Below are positions 48,001 through 60,960 of a stretch of DNA of 64,000 nt, piece after piece. This stretch comes from Prinia subflava (Eukaryota; Chordata; Aves; Passeriformes; Cisticolidae). The DNA lies in NCBI RefSeq assembly GCF_021018805.1, contig NC_086251.1, positions 40,618,767 to 40,682,766 of the forward strand, written 5' to 3'. How positions within the stretch are numbered: position 1 is the first letter of the stretch; the number at the start of each line of letters is the position of its first letter. Below the pieces are notes generated by a model, which had not been told where the DNA came from, ran no database searches, and saw only the letters and a list, made by a program, of their open reading frames with translations. The translations under genes were made by a program, and so were the position numbers.

Positions 48001-51000
48001 TATTTGAACTCATTGCTGGGATATAACTCTCACAGTCATCATCATGATCATAATCCAAATAGAGATGTTATTCAATCAACTAAAAATAAATCAGTGGCTA
48101 AACAGCCATAAAACAGCATTGCACTGCTTTGTCTCTCCTGTAATCTGTCCCAGAGATCATTTGTACTGTGTGCTGCCCATATAGCTAAAATATATAGCAT
48201 TTGGGTAAGAGGCATGGAACAAAACGACTTTAGATATCAAAAATCATTTAAGTTGAATCCTCTGAGGAGACAAACTATTGTTACAGTATATTTATATGTA
48301 TCTGCTCCCATTTCACGACGTGACTATATTCCTACAAAGTACTTCAAAATCCTGCCTGGATGTGAATTGCTTGAAATCAAGTGTATGGGGCTTAATCTAA
48401 ATTATGAGTTCATTCAGGGAAATAAAACATCCTTCATCAAAGAAGCCCAGGTACAATCACAAACAAAGCACTTTGAGGAAGTGAGCATTCATGATTCTTC
48501 TCATCTCTCCCCAGAGCTTTTCCTGCTGCCAGGAAGGTTTTCAGCTTTTAAGTAGTAGCCTGACAGCCCTCCCATCTTTTTGAGGAAACTTCCCACTTCA
48601 CTTCCCAGCGACTTTCACCTACTCCTGGAGCTCAGGGAAGCCCATATCCCTTTCCATTCCCAACAGATGGCTCCAGGCAAAGCCCTGCCTCTCCCACAGC
48701 CCCAGTGGCATGAACCATGCCAGCTCCCTGTCCAGCAGAGGCCTGCTGGCCTTTCCTGCTCACCAGCAATTGTGTTGGGATTAACTTTTCCAGCAAAGTC
48801 CAATAGAGAGTTCACCTAGAAACCCCCAACCTCTGCAAGAAGCAGCTGGCTTGTTACCTCCTCTCAAGCCCCACCCATGTCCTCCTCTGACCTTTGTGAT
48901 AAACATGCCTCTGCTCAGGGAGGGTAACAAATTATTGTTTACACAGCTTTCAAGAATCTCTACAAAAGAGGTTTTGTTACCTAAGCCACAATTCTAAAAA
49001 AATAGAAGCTTGGGGTATTGTCTCAACAGGCAAACTCTCCAGTGTTAGGTCATACCATTATTTTTCCTTCAGTTGTGAATCACAGTGCAGGCTCAAAACA
49101 ACACAGAAGAGAGTACCTTTGATGTTTGGGGCATAACTTTACAGTTACTTTTTCTTAAAAGACCATAGCTGAGATCCATCTGATTAAATGCATATCTCTG
49201 CATCTCATGGGCCATGAGGGCACCATTCCCTTTCCAAGCAATGAAGAGAAAATATTCTAGAGAGATTTTCTCATCCTGAACCAGACATCTAAATCTGGTG
49301 AGATAAATCTCACTCCAGGTTTCTTTAAACCGAATTTATGCTGAAATCAAGGTCTAATCAGCAGTTACTTTGTGTATTGATGCTCTGCAGAAGTCTGACT
49401 GAGCTGTGTCCTTACCAGTGTACAACATCTTAAACAAGAGGTGATTGGCCAGGTCCTGACCTCCCTGCAGCTCAGCTCGAGTCCTCATTCACCTCATTCC
49501 TGCCACCTGATGGGGACCCCCAGGCCGGCTTCCAGACCACTCAGACCAGCTCCTCCACTGTCCTCTCTCTGATAAAGGCTAGAGACTGATATGGCATAGG
49601 ACAATGGAGAAGTCCACAGCAGAAAGACTGGACATATTTACTCCAGCATCAAACAACTGAGTCAGGCCTAACCCGAGGCCATCAGAAGAAGACGCACTAT
49701 CCTTTTTAAAACATACACTCACTTTTAAAAATCAGGATCTTTCTGCCAGCCATGTAAATTTCAATGCTTTTTAATATGCTGAACTCTTTAATCAGGTGCT
49801 TTCCAGAGCTGCTGTCCAATGCCTGTAAAGGTAGTTCCTTAAAATCACTTTCAGATTTTCAATTTCACTCTCAAGGAAGGTGCCTGCCTAAGATGCAAGG
49901 AGACAGCAACTGAGGGAAATAGATGAGGAAAAGGACCACGTTAGGTACCAGGAAAGGCTTGAGTATCAGTGTGTCTAAGGACATCTCTTCCAAATTATTT
50001 CCAGTTAAGACAAGCTGTGATTTCAGTGGCATTTTTCAAAGAAAAATTCTGAACATAATTCTTAATGTAACCATGCAGAGAGACTTTCACGTGTCAAAAG
50101 TAATGTAAAAATACTCAGGAATTTACAAAGTAAACACGCTTGTGTAGGCTTTGCACATGACAGCAAGAAGCTTTTATTGTGTAGGAAGCCTGAAGTCTTT
50201 TTATTATTCTACGACAGTGATGATTAAATGTCGAAACGTTTTGTTACTAGAGGCTGTATTTCTTCAAGGCCTAATTTTAATTATTTTTAACTTTTCAGAT
50301 ATTTAACATTTTTATCTGTCTGTTCTTAGATCTTTCCTTCTTATACATTGAGAGTAAGTGCAGGAACACTGGGGAGGAAATACCAAGACAATAGAGATCT
50401 CGAATTTCTAATTTGAAACACAAAACTAATCTCAGCTTTAGCTATGGAGGCATGGTTTTGAATTATATTATTTGCATATCACCTGATAAGAATAAAAAGA
50501 GGACATCTGTGCACAGCAGTGCTACCTATTTCAAAGATATCTTCATGATAGATTTAATGGAGAGTACCAAGCCCGGTTCCCCACTGAAGAGAACGCTTAA
50601 TGAATTCTTCCAGCTTGACATATTTTTTTCAACTCAGAACAACCTTGCTCATTATTTGAAGATTAACATGAAGAGCATTCTTTCCTGCAACTCGTCACAA
50701 TGACCAGCATCTAACAAACGGCATAGTGAATATTAGCTCTTGTATATCAACAACAGCGCAGCTGAGCGCTGCTCAAGTCACCGGTTCTCGGGAGGAGGCT
50801 TGGCAGCAAAGGCAGCAGTTAGATGGGATGTTTATTGGATGTCTTCCACCAGCTGCACTGTGTGGTGGCTTGACTGTTAGATTATAAATATTTCCCCTTG
50901 TGAAAAAGGGAAGTTGGCTGGATGAACACTGATTCAGCAGGACATATTCATAGCTAGGCAGAGATCGGTGTGTAAGAAAGCAGGAATGGGAAGCATTGAA

Positions 51001-53370
51001 TTAGGCCTGGGAAGTCCCCTCTCTCCACAGGCACATGAGCAGAGCACTTATCTCTGGAAGCTAGTCAGCATGGCACGTGGGCAATAGGAATATTAATAAC
51101 TCCTCTACAGCAAGATTTCTGGGGCCAGGATGGCTCACCCAAACCACAGCCTCCACGGCCATTTGGTGCAGATGGGCAACTTCTGCATTGAGGAGTTCCT
51201 TCTGCAAAGGCAAACTGAGCTGCTAGGCTGGGGGGGGGGGTGCAGGAGGCACCCCAAAACCAGGGAAAAGGTACTTTGCAGATACTGCTTTGCTCACTGT
51301 TGGCCATAGGCAACAAGTTACAAAGTCACTCCTGAGCATCGTATCCGAGGCCAATGGACCGTGCAAGCCTTGCCAGTGTGCCTGTCTCAGTGAGCACAAA
51401 GACCTGGCTGACCATTGCAATGTCAAATATGGAGAGTATCAGTGGACAGGCCTGTCAGAGAGCTGCACAAGGAATGCATTCTGGTTGAAGGGAATGGAAA
51501 AACACAGGGTGAAGATGGATAGGATGTGTAATCACAGGTTCTCATCCATCTTGCAGCATGGCTATGAAGATTGATGAGGATCAAGGTAAGAGCAAAGTGG
51601 AAATTTCCTTTGCCCTGCAGATGCTTTCCCCAGAGGTGTCAAAGTGATGGGATAGCTCTGGAGTTTCTCTCAGCGCTGGCTTTGTGCAAGTGGCTCTGAC
51701 TCATCAGGGCAATTCTGGACCAGGGGGTTTTCCAGGAGGCAGGGGCTGAAATCCCCAGGGATGTTGGTCTAGACAGGGTGCTCTTCCCTTTGACCTCATT
51801 GAGGACCTCAGCTTCCTCTTTATGCAAGTAACATCAGCTGCCAGGACAGGTTATTTTGAGCTAGAGAACAGTTATGAAAGAGGAATATGCTGAGGGTTTG
51901 AGGAAAAAGATGCTCCTGTTTCAAGTATCCTTTCCAGACCACAGTTGTGCCAGGACACTCATTGCTGCTGCTTACAGGAAACAATTTTTATTCCTGACAT
52001 GTAAAGAGACTCAAACAGCCTGAGAATGGCTCTTTGCCTGACACTGGGCAAGAGCTCGTAGAATGATCTCCATTTCCCCCAGGATAATCAGAGGGAAATC
52101 CCAGTCATTAAGTCTTCTGTCAAGTGTTGACGTAAGAGGGATTGTAAATTAATCCTGCTTCCCATTCATCTTGTCCCAGCAGAGATCCCGCTAGTAAAAC
52201 CAGTCCTCCAACAGCCTCAGGGAAATCCCAGACCGTATCACAATGCTATCCTGCCCTTTTCTGCAACAAATATACCCAGATATTTCATGTGCATGTGTTA
52301 CATCTTCCAACCCTTAAGAGCTGATTTGTAGGAGAAGGCACAGGCAAGGTGTGAGTGCAGTGGAAGCACAAAAGGTTTACAATATTCTGGGCTGTGTGAC
52401 CTTCTCTCCACTTTCCCAGCAGCTGGTCCCTGGCTCCCTCACCTGCCTTTGGTGTCTCATAACTCTTCAGCAACAGCCAGCCTGGCCTGAGCAGGGCTGT
52501 GGCTTGTGGCTTGTGGGCAAAGGACATGTTTTGTGGCCCCTCCTGTCCTGTCCCATTCTTGCTGGCCCTTTCCATTTCTGTCTTCTCTGCTCTCTCAGAG
52601 GCTTTCTTCTACAAATAAACAAGCCATTTCAGTGGAATGAAAGAACCTGGCAACCTGGGCAGCCAGAAGATGAATGCCCCCTGCCTAGTGGCAGGAAGCA
52701 CCAGGAGCTCTGCCTGCACAGGGGGTCGTCATGGATAGCACTGGGCAGGACCCACTGGGATTATCATCGCAGGGGCATGAGGCTGCACTGAGTTGTGCAT
52801 TGAGGAGTTTATGGCTGGGGGGTCACACAGACCTTGGTTCCAACCCAGGGAAGCTGGATTTTGCTGTACAGTCCTTTGATTCCCAAACACACTTTCTGAA
52901 CTGCCTCACTGAATACACACCGCCAGTCTGTGCTACTCCAGGCACTCCATATCCCATGGAATTGTCATGGGCTGAAGGAGAAGAAGATAACAGAAGACAC
53001 AGGGGGCACACCAAGTGTTCTGCACTGTATGGTTGACATTTGGATTGCAGCAGGGCAATTCCTCAGAAACCAATGAGGTAACAGTAATCAATGGATACTC
53101 AGCAAACAATGTCCCCAAGGATATGCAAGCAACTTCCAGCTGGCCTTGCCAGGCTGAGGGCAGGACTGGGTGAGGAGGGACCTCTCCATGTGACATGGAT
53201 ATTCCTCCTCTCATCCAGCCACTTCACTCCTGTTGAGCTTTCACCTCCAGGAACTCATGGGGAAGATTGAACAGACTTCATTTGTTCTGAGTGGTTTGCA
53301 GTTTGGGTTTTTTTTGAGCCCAGCATGAGGAACTGCTCCTGTGGCTGCCTCACTCACCTCTTGCCAGGCT
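45011..53370. other. Gene-free, mostly AT-rich intergenic DNA
   Basis: No coding exon recognised on either strand. The longest frames (for example 45,207-45,641 minus and 48,214-48,555 plus) have no family motif and no convincing splice partners. A G11 run lies at 51,230-51,240. By human synteny this would be the start of the TMED10-FOS interval. Confidence 0.6.
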
Positions 53371-53372
53371 GC

Positions 53373-53387
53373 TATATATATATATAT
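53373..53387. repeat. (TA)n microsatellite
   Basis: A run of about seven TA units. Confidence 0.9.
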
Positions 53388-54105
53388 CAGTGATTCCTGT
53401 CTCCAGGATCTGTCTGGGATCTGAGCCACCTCTCCAAAAGGAGACGTATTCAGCACTGTCATATGACAGAGGTGGAGGGAGAAGGTGGCAGAGGTCCAGG
53501 GGACGCAGCATATATTGCCTTCACAAGTGGGCACATGCTTCTCAGGATAGAAAAGCAGTTTTAAACCTTTTGTCTTTTTTTTTGTTGTTGTTGTTGTTTT
53601 TCCATAAATAAGGAAAAATAGAGATGTTTTCTCCAGAGCTCTTGTCATCCTTAGTGTTTGACATTATACTAACTTGCTCCCCTTCACAAGTCTTCAACCT
53701 GTCAGCTGAATGAGGATGGACAACATTAGCCTCAGAATTCAGTATGGGACACCAAAGCACCAATACAGACACACAGACATCAGGGAAAGTTGTGCCCAAA
53801 GTCACAGAGCAGAGCAATGTCACAGAATAACAGATTACCACATTCCAGGCTCCTCTCCTCTGTTCAGACTAGTAAACCATGCAAAAAGAAATCAAAGCAA
53901 ACATATTCAAAAGAGAAGTTAGACACTTTCATCTCTGTGTGCTTTGGACAATGACACTATTACTTTTACCTAGTAATGAGGAGTTTTGAGCAATTAAGAT
54001 TTCTCATGTCAGCAGGGAAAGTGTCAGACCTAATCTATGTGTCTATACAGGAGTGTGACTCTTTTCCAGCTTCTTTTTCTAGAATTTCTCCTTGCTTTAT
54101 TTTTC

Positions 54106-54281
54106 TGGGTGGGTTTTTTTGTTGTTGTTGTTGTTTGTGGTGGGTTTTTTGTGTTGTTTGTTTGTTTGTTTGTTTTTGTGGTGGTGGGTTGTAGTGTTTT
54201 TTTGGGGGGGGGTTGGGTTTTTTTGTTGGGTTTTTTTGTTGTTTTGTTTTTGGTTTTTGTTTTGTTTTGTTTTGTTTTCCT
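54106..54281. repeat. T/G-only low-complexity tract
   Basis: About 175 bases on the plus strand made almost wholly of T and G: GTT and GTTT repeats, a G9 run, and repeated GGGTTTTTTTG segments. The opposite strand is all A and C. Long frames across it are artefacts of composition. Confidence 0.95.
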
Positions 54282-54379
54282 TCTTAAAAGGGTCTGAGTC
54301 TCCATACAGTGTTTTCTGAGTCAGCTTTTCACCTCCTTTCAGTACTACACGGCCTATGGCTCTACCAGGTTGCAAAGTC

Positions 54380-57060
54380 AGGAGACAAGGGGAGCTGGCC
54401 AGCTCTGCAGGTCACCTCCCAGGGGACAGCAGCAGCTCTGGGTTCCAGCCTACAGAAGCAAGTTTGCTAGAAAGCCCTGGCAGAAGTGTTCCTATTCCAG
54501 TATTTCTCTGCTCGGGATTTTAGTCCGACACTGTGAATCCAGAACCTTGAGAGAAGCCCTGCTCCGCCCACGGTGGTGTCCATGCGGGAAAAGCAAGGGT
54601 CAGCGCAGCGCTGAAGCCCAGCTGGTGTGAGCACGCAGCCTGCATTCCCAAAAGGCAGCAATGAAGCATGGAGCCGTCCCTGTGAGCCTTCAGCAGCCGT
54701 GCTCCCCCCTGCCGCCTCCTCTTCCACACATCTATCCCCTGCGGCCACACACCAGCCTCGCTGACAGATCTTACTTGAAAGCTCTGGCAGGCTGTGCCAC
54801 TAATGGCAGAGCCCTGAGCCGGCTCCCTCCGTCTCCCTGGAGTCCCTGCGCAGACGTAGGTGCACGTCACGGCCTGCTCTAATTTTATCCGTGTTTGATG
54901 GAAGAGACGAACTGAGCAGCAGGGAGGCAGCTATTTTGGTTTTCTCCGTGGCGGTGGGTTATATAAAGCATCTTGCCGTGACCCGCGTCGCTTGGGAGCT
55001 GCTTTGCTTTCAGCCGCTACAACCCAGAGGCTCGGACGCTGGCAGCCGACACTCCGTGCGGCTGCGTGGGCCAGGTGTGCCGTGTGTGCGCCGTGTGCCT
55101 GGCACGGAGAGCATGTCAACGAGGTTCGGGGTGACCAGCAGGGAGAGGCTGCCTCTCCTCCTTGCCCTGCGGTGTGGCATACACTCGGGGGTTTCCCCCC
55201 TTCCAGAGCCAGCACATCATGCGTGCTCCCCCAGCAGCACAGCGGGCACTGGCTCAAGCGGGCGGCGGGCTGCCCGGGGTGTGCAAGCTTTGGCCGCAGA
55301 GCACTGCCGCTCTCATCTCACCCGGGCAAGAGGAGCGGCTCCATTAGGTGGCAGCAGCAGCAGCCACAGCAGGAGGAGGCTGCTCTCCCGGTGGGACCTG
55401 TGCGGGTGTGCGGGAGGCCCATCGGGCCACAGAGTGCCTGGCAGAGCCAGGCAAGCACTGGCACTGGGTGCTGGGCAGCTTGCTGCCATTGGATGCAGGA
55501 GATGTGGGGAGCTCTTGCCCCAGGTGCCTGTGGTTCCTGGTACTCTGGGTACCTCTGTCTGACACTGGCCAAGCCGCTGTGACACCCCAGGGGCCGCTCC
55601 CTGGGCTGACCTCTCGCACGTAAGGCACTACAGGGTAGGCAGCCGGCAGGGCTCCTGTCCCGGGCTAGCTGACCACAGCGCCCAGCCTCTGTGCAAGGGC
55701 CATTTCCCAACGACATGGAGTGGAGGCATTACGCAGCGCTTCTCGCCCATGTGGGCTGTGGCTCCTCCATGCCTGGCCCTCACGGGTGGTGTTTTCGTCA
55801 GCAATGCTCCGGTGCTTGGTCCCAGGCTGGCGAGGCAGGGCAGCAAGCTTTGGGCTCCCTGGCTTGGGAATTTTTGGCAAGAGGCGGCATGACCAGGACG
55901 CTTTTCTGTGTCTGACATAGGAAGAGTCTGACAACATCTGGGTAATGTGCTAGAGCCCACTGCCTGGAGGGAGTTTTGGGGAATGCCTCTTGCTTTTGTT
56001 TCTTGTACAAGCAAGCAAATTTAATAGCACAAGCTAAAGTAATTAGGACGTGTCACGATGTTGATTGGCACCGCCCTGCTTCTCCAGTCTCTGGGTACTG
56101 CTTACCCAGTGCTCAGCTCTCCTGCTGACTCATGTCAAAGCCGCCTTCTCCCTAATGACCAGGGGTCAGGCTAGGACCCAGCCTGCTCCGTGGCTCTCCT
56201 CGCTCCCACGCAGTTCCCTCTGGGCCTCTCGCCGTGGCACCGGTAGGACGCACCCACTTCCTAAAGAGTCACCTCCTGGGAACACCGCCGAGCCTCTGCG
56301 GTGGCCTCGGCATCCGAGTCCCTCCCCCTCCGGGCATGTGCCTACCTGAATGCCCATACCTTCTGTCTGGCTGCTCCCGAGGAGGCACTGCTGGGTGAGG
56401 GATAACCCGCAGGACAAGGGGGCTGTGGTCCATGTGCAGCCACCACCCGCCCACCCAATCTGCAACTGGCTGGGGTGGGAGAACTACGTCCTTGGGGTGT
56501 TCCCAACAGGACCCATATCTGTGTTCCTCATGCATCCCCCGCAGGCGCCGGCAGCTCCAGCCCCCTCAGCACACCGCCGCATCCCCTGTGCTGGCACAAT
56601 CCCCGGGGAAGGCGGCGGGCGCAAAGGCATGCCGGAGGAGGGCCGCGTGTGCGTGCAGGAGCGTGCATATGTGCACGTCAGGGAGAAGGAAGCGGGGTTG
56701 GAGTGCTGGAGGCGTTGTGAGCGCCAGGCACAGGCTGACAGGCAAGGCTGCCGCTCCCGTAGGAAGATAAACTGTTTCACAACAGTCACGATCGCAGTGA
56801 GTAGTTCACTCCAGAGAGCTCCTTCTTGCTAGGGAGGGAGAGGATAATCAGAGCCGAGAGGAGGAGTGTAGGATATGGGGGAGCATCCCGAAGATTATGC
56901 CAGTGTGTGTGCAGGGAGAGTATTTGTGTGGAGAGAGCAGCAGATCTGTAAGCCCCTGCAGATGGGGTGTGGACACAGGAGAGCAGTAATGCTATTGCAC
57001 AGTAATGCAGTAACACAGCCCCCTCCAATACCGATGTGGAATGCTGCCCAGGGCAAAGGT
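54380..57060. other. GC-rich intergenic block without recognised gene
   Basis: GC content rises and many overlapping frames of 60-220 codons appear on both strands, none with a recognised domain. A TATA box with a CArG-like site lies at 54,930-54,968 (listed separately). Confidence 0.5.
54930..54968 (+). promoter_or_regulatory. Candidate TATA promoter with CArG-like box
   Basis: TATATAAAG at 54,960-54,968 is preceded 20 bases upstream by GCTATTTTGG (54,930-54,939), one mismatch from an SRF CArG box. A start site would fall near 54,990. No recognised coding exon follows. Confidence 0.3.
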
Positions 57061-60000
57061 CACTAAACCTGCCAGAACTGGCACCGGAGCAAACAAGAAA
57101 TGCATGAAGAAACTAAAATACTTAAGGGAGCGAAAATGTTATAGACTTGGAAAATACTGGAATGAGAGAGCAGCCAACTAGCCTCCTCTCAGTTCTGCAG
57201 AGAAGTGCAAATATATTCAAATATTGTGTGAAAGGACAAGCCCTCCTGCAGGAGCTCAGCTCCAGCTCTCCTTTCCTAGTGAAGCAATTCAGTAGCGATG
57301 TGCCTCAGGCTTGTACTCAGACTCAGCTGATAACTGGAGCCCTGTTAGCTTGAAGTTGCTTCTGTGGCCATGTTTACACTTTTCTGGTGCTGAGGCTGTT
57401 TGAAGTGGTGTAAGCAATACCAACTCCACAGAGCTCACTCAGATCCCCCGTTGTGGCAGCACAACACTATACACAACTGCCTGGCAAACCAGATCAAGGA
57501 GCTGTTCTGGCAGAGGAGCCATCATCTTTTGTCTTTGTGGGGTTAGTCATCTTCCAGCACAGCTCATTGCAAGGCTCCTGAACAGCACTGTGCACCCCGG
57601 CTTGGCTCGGAAGGTGCTGGCTGTGCCTCCCAGATTTGAATCAGCTGATATAGAATTGGGTAGCTGCCAGCACCACACCCTGTGTCGTGCCAGCACAGGC
57701 AAGTGCCCATCCACTCAAATTGCAGCTCTGCAGCAATGCAAGCTGAGATGCCGTAGGCTGGCTTTCCCCACTCCTCCTAGCATGGGACCTAGCCTTCTCC
57801 ATGCACTGGCTGACTCCTGACTCTGCTCTCCATCAGTTCACTGTGATAAAATGGCAGAGGACAGATTGACAAAAGGCAGTAAAGGGTTTTCTCTTGGGGC
57901 AGCACAAGAGAGCAACTCCCCACCCCACAGCTGAGAACTGGATCTCGCAAGGAGCTGGGAATGGGGTCCCCCCGTGGGGAGGGTACCCTGGCAGTTCACT
58001 CCATAGTAAGCCTGAACAGCAAGTGGCCTGACCTTCTGAAATAAAACCTGCTGAAATAAAGTGCTCTGTATCCATCCAGGTCAGCTCTCTGAACTGGTGT
58101 GCCATATGTCTACATGCTCCTGTGTCTAGTGCAAAGAAATGAAATACATGATTTAAGCAGGAGGGGACTAGGAGCATCACAGGGCTACATTGCTGCCCCC
58201 CCCACATCTCAGATGTCTAGCTGCTTGCTCTTGTCCCACAACATCACTCAGCCGGGCCTGTGTGACACAGGGCAGGACAGATTTGGGATGGAGCAGCAGG
58301 GGCAGGGTTGGGCAGATGCACTCCTGGGTGTTGAACTCTGTCCTCTGCCCTGCTCTCCCTTCCCTGTCCTCTGCCCCACTGCTCCCTCCCTTCCTGCAGG
58401 TGAGGTCCCATAGTAGACAGGGTGGCAACCCAGTGGCAGCCCTGGCTGGCAGCATAGGGCACTGAAAATATCCAGTTGACTGAGATGAGGCATGAGGAGG
58501 AGGCTACTGGGCTGATTGGTCTCTGTGGCTCATTGCCCCCCTTACAGGAGCTGTAAGTGCCTGTGCTAGCAGCATTGATGCCTGTGCTCTGGGATGGGAT
58601 GGGGCCAGAGGGAAGACAGACTATTTTGGGACAAGGAGAGCAGCAAGAATAATTGGAGGAATTAGTGATATTTTTCCTTTCTCATGTAAACATCCTCTCA
58701 TGTAAACAAACCTCCATGAAACATGGAGAAACCCTCATACCATGGGCTCCAGCTGCCTGGATGCATCAGGAGTATCCCATCCCCCCGTGTGGGTGTCAGT
58801 AGCAGGAGCTGCCCGGGGCAAAGGCTGTGGGTTGATACACGTCCTGATGGGACACCCCTGCAGGCCTGGCAGGTGACTCTGGACATGCCCTGCATTGCAG
58901 CCCCGAACCCCAGGCGCGGTCCCTGCCTTTGACCACCTACCCACACCTTCCCACACGGCCAGCGGTCTCCGGGAGCAGTGACCGGGTACCCGCGGAATGC
59001 GGGGAGCTGCCGTGACCGTGCGGAAAGCCTTTTCTCACGCCCGCTGATTACCTTCCCAAACACCGACACTTCAGGCTTGCCCTTGAGAAGCAAACACTAA
59101 TTTCAGCCTCACCCTTTCCTGCCCTGGGGCTGCAGGGCGAGGGTATCCTCAATGTACGCCGTGTTCCCCACCGAGGGGTGTGGGACAGGAACCGGCCCTC
59201 GTAAAATCGCCCGGATTGAACCTGCTGCCCTCAGCCTGCCAAACTAAACAGAGCTGATGTAAAGCAAATAGCAATGACAACAGCCTGGCTGCTGGCGAGG
59301 GTTGGGCAAGCAGCTGGTTTCCAGTTTGCTGGCCTCAGCAGATGGCGGCGGCGGGAACAGTCGCTGGGAGTTCCCACCCCGCAGGCACCCGGCTCAGCGG
59401 CCGAGGCCGGGGCGGCCCCGAGGTTCCCTCCTCTCCCGACTGCCAGCAGCGCCTGGGCAACCCCCAGCGCACAGACAGCTTTTGGGATTTCAGGGAGCCA
59501 CCCAGCCGGTCCTGGCAGGGGCAAACCGGGGATGCCCGTGGGTGGGTCCCTCCAGCAGCCGCCCTCTTCGTCGGGTGTTTCACCTAGAAGGGCTCTGGCC
59601 GTCACACGTTGTAAGGGAGGAAGCTGATGTCAGAGAGAAAGACGCCCGAAGGAACATCCAAAGGCTGGCTGCCGGGGAGGAAACCGCACCAGGAGCAGGG
59701 CTCTTTGGAGCAGCCCCTGCTGCCCCGGAATGCAGGGAGGAGCATTTGGTCTGTCTGGTCTCTGCTGGACATCCCGCTGCTGGTGACAGGAGCATGGATA
59801 GCACTGGGTGGTCTGCTGGGCAATTTTGGCAGAGCAGGCTTTTCAGAGGATGTGGCTGGCAAAGGATGCAGAGTGATCAGGCCACTTGTCAAGAGATGGA
59901 CCAGAAAACACTGCACAATGTGGTTCACTTCCTAGTTTCTTTCCACTTTTTTCAAGGCTAGATTTCTCAGGGTTTTTGGACATGCACTTTACATCCACAC

Positions 60001-60300
60001 TCCACTCAGCAACCTGGATGATGGGCACAGCAGACCTGTGGCACCTGTGCTGGGGGTTCTGAGCCAGGGCGCTGCAGCAGGGCAAGAGCTCATGTGCACT
60101 TCTCTCAGAGCAGTGCCTGCATAGTGGCCTCTGTGGCCCATCCATCCATCCATCCATTTGACCCTTCCAGCTCCGGGCTCTGCCTGCAGCTGGGCTGTTC
60201 GCACTGCCGGCCAGGCTCCTCAGAGCAGAGGGCTGCACCGCTGATCCCAGTGAGCAATAAACCCTCCTTCTCAGCGACATTATTTTTAACCGTGGGCCCA
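57061..60300. other. Intergenic, no gene recognised
   Basis: Ordinary mixed-composition sequence with a small GC-rich patch at about 59,330-59,560. That patch carries AGATGGCGGC (YY1-like, 59,339-59,348) and GGGAGTTCCC (NF-kappaB-like, 59,366-59,375). A CATC microsatellite lies at about 60,137-60,157. Confidence 0.5.
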
Positions 60301-60960
60301 TCTCCGTGCTCACGTTAGCAGCCTGCGCACGGCGGGGGTCGCCCAGCAGCCACAAGCCGCCCGTGGGGCTACGGGCCGCAGGGACCTCTTCTCACCCACA
60401 ACCCACACCGCTGCCTTCTGCTCGCGGGGAACCCTGGGCTGCCGGGCCCGGCCCGGCCAAGGTGCCCCGCCGGCAGCCGCGTGGGCAGGACGCCGGCGGG
60501 GAGGTGGGGGCCGCCGCAGGCCCCGCCCGCCCCGGGCTGCCGCCTCCCAAACAAACAACAGCCGCTCCCGCTGCCGTGGCGACGCGCCCCGCCCGCCGCC
60601 GTGGCGACGCGGCCCCGCCCCTCCCGCGCGGCTGACGCGCGCTCCGGCGGGGGGAGGCGGGAGGGGGAGGCGATGACGTCGCCATGCCGTTTCCACGGGA
60701 ACCGCGCGCCGACGTCACGGGTTTGTGTGTTGTCAACGTCCCGCCGTCTCCCGGGCAACGTCAGGCGCCCGGCCCGGCCCCGGCAACAGCGCCGCGATTG
60801 GCCGGGGGCGCCGCGGGGCGGGGCCCGCGCGCGCCGCCACCGCCCCCTCCCCGCGCCGCGCGGGGTGCGCGCCTTGGCCGCGGCTGCGCCTCAGCTGGGC
60901 CCGGGCCTGAGGGGCCCGGCGGGGACAGAGGGACTGCCGGGGAATGAGGGCCGGCTGGAA
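60300..60960. promoter_or_regulatory. Orphan CpG island with RFX, CRE and CCAAT motifs
   Basis: Dense CpG and GC block not attached to any recognised exon. It contains a near-perfect RFX X-box GTTTCCACGGGAAC (60,689-60,702), a second, GTCTCCCGGGCAAC (60,746-60,759), CRE sites TGACGTCG at 60,674-60,681 (plus) and 60,710-60,717 (minus), a CGTCA half-site abutting the second X-box, and a reversed CCAAT box (GATTGGCC, 60,796-60,803). This looks like a TATA-less, possibly bidirectional promoter. Candidate splice donors follow on the plus strand (GCAG|GTAAAA at about 61,020, GGAG|GTAAAA at about 61,040). Confidence 0.65.

Noticed and set aside
54891..55562. 223-codon plus-strand open frame in the GC-rich block
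   Set aside because: No recognisable domain, many overlapping frames of similar length on both strands, and Ser/Arg/Gly/Cys-rich composition typical of non-coding GC-rich DNA.
49658..56132. AP-1 consensus sites (TGAGTCA/TGACTCA) at 49,658, 51,697, 54,317 and 56,126
   Set aside because: Four sites in 19 kb against about two expected by chance is not convincing enrichment.
59302..59961. 219-codon plus-strand open frame
   Set aside because: No family resemblance and no splice or promoter context; overlaps equally long frames in other phases.
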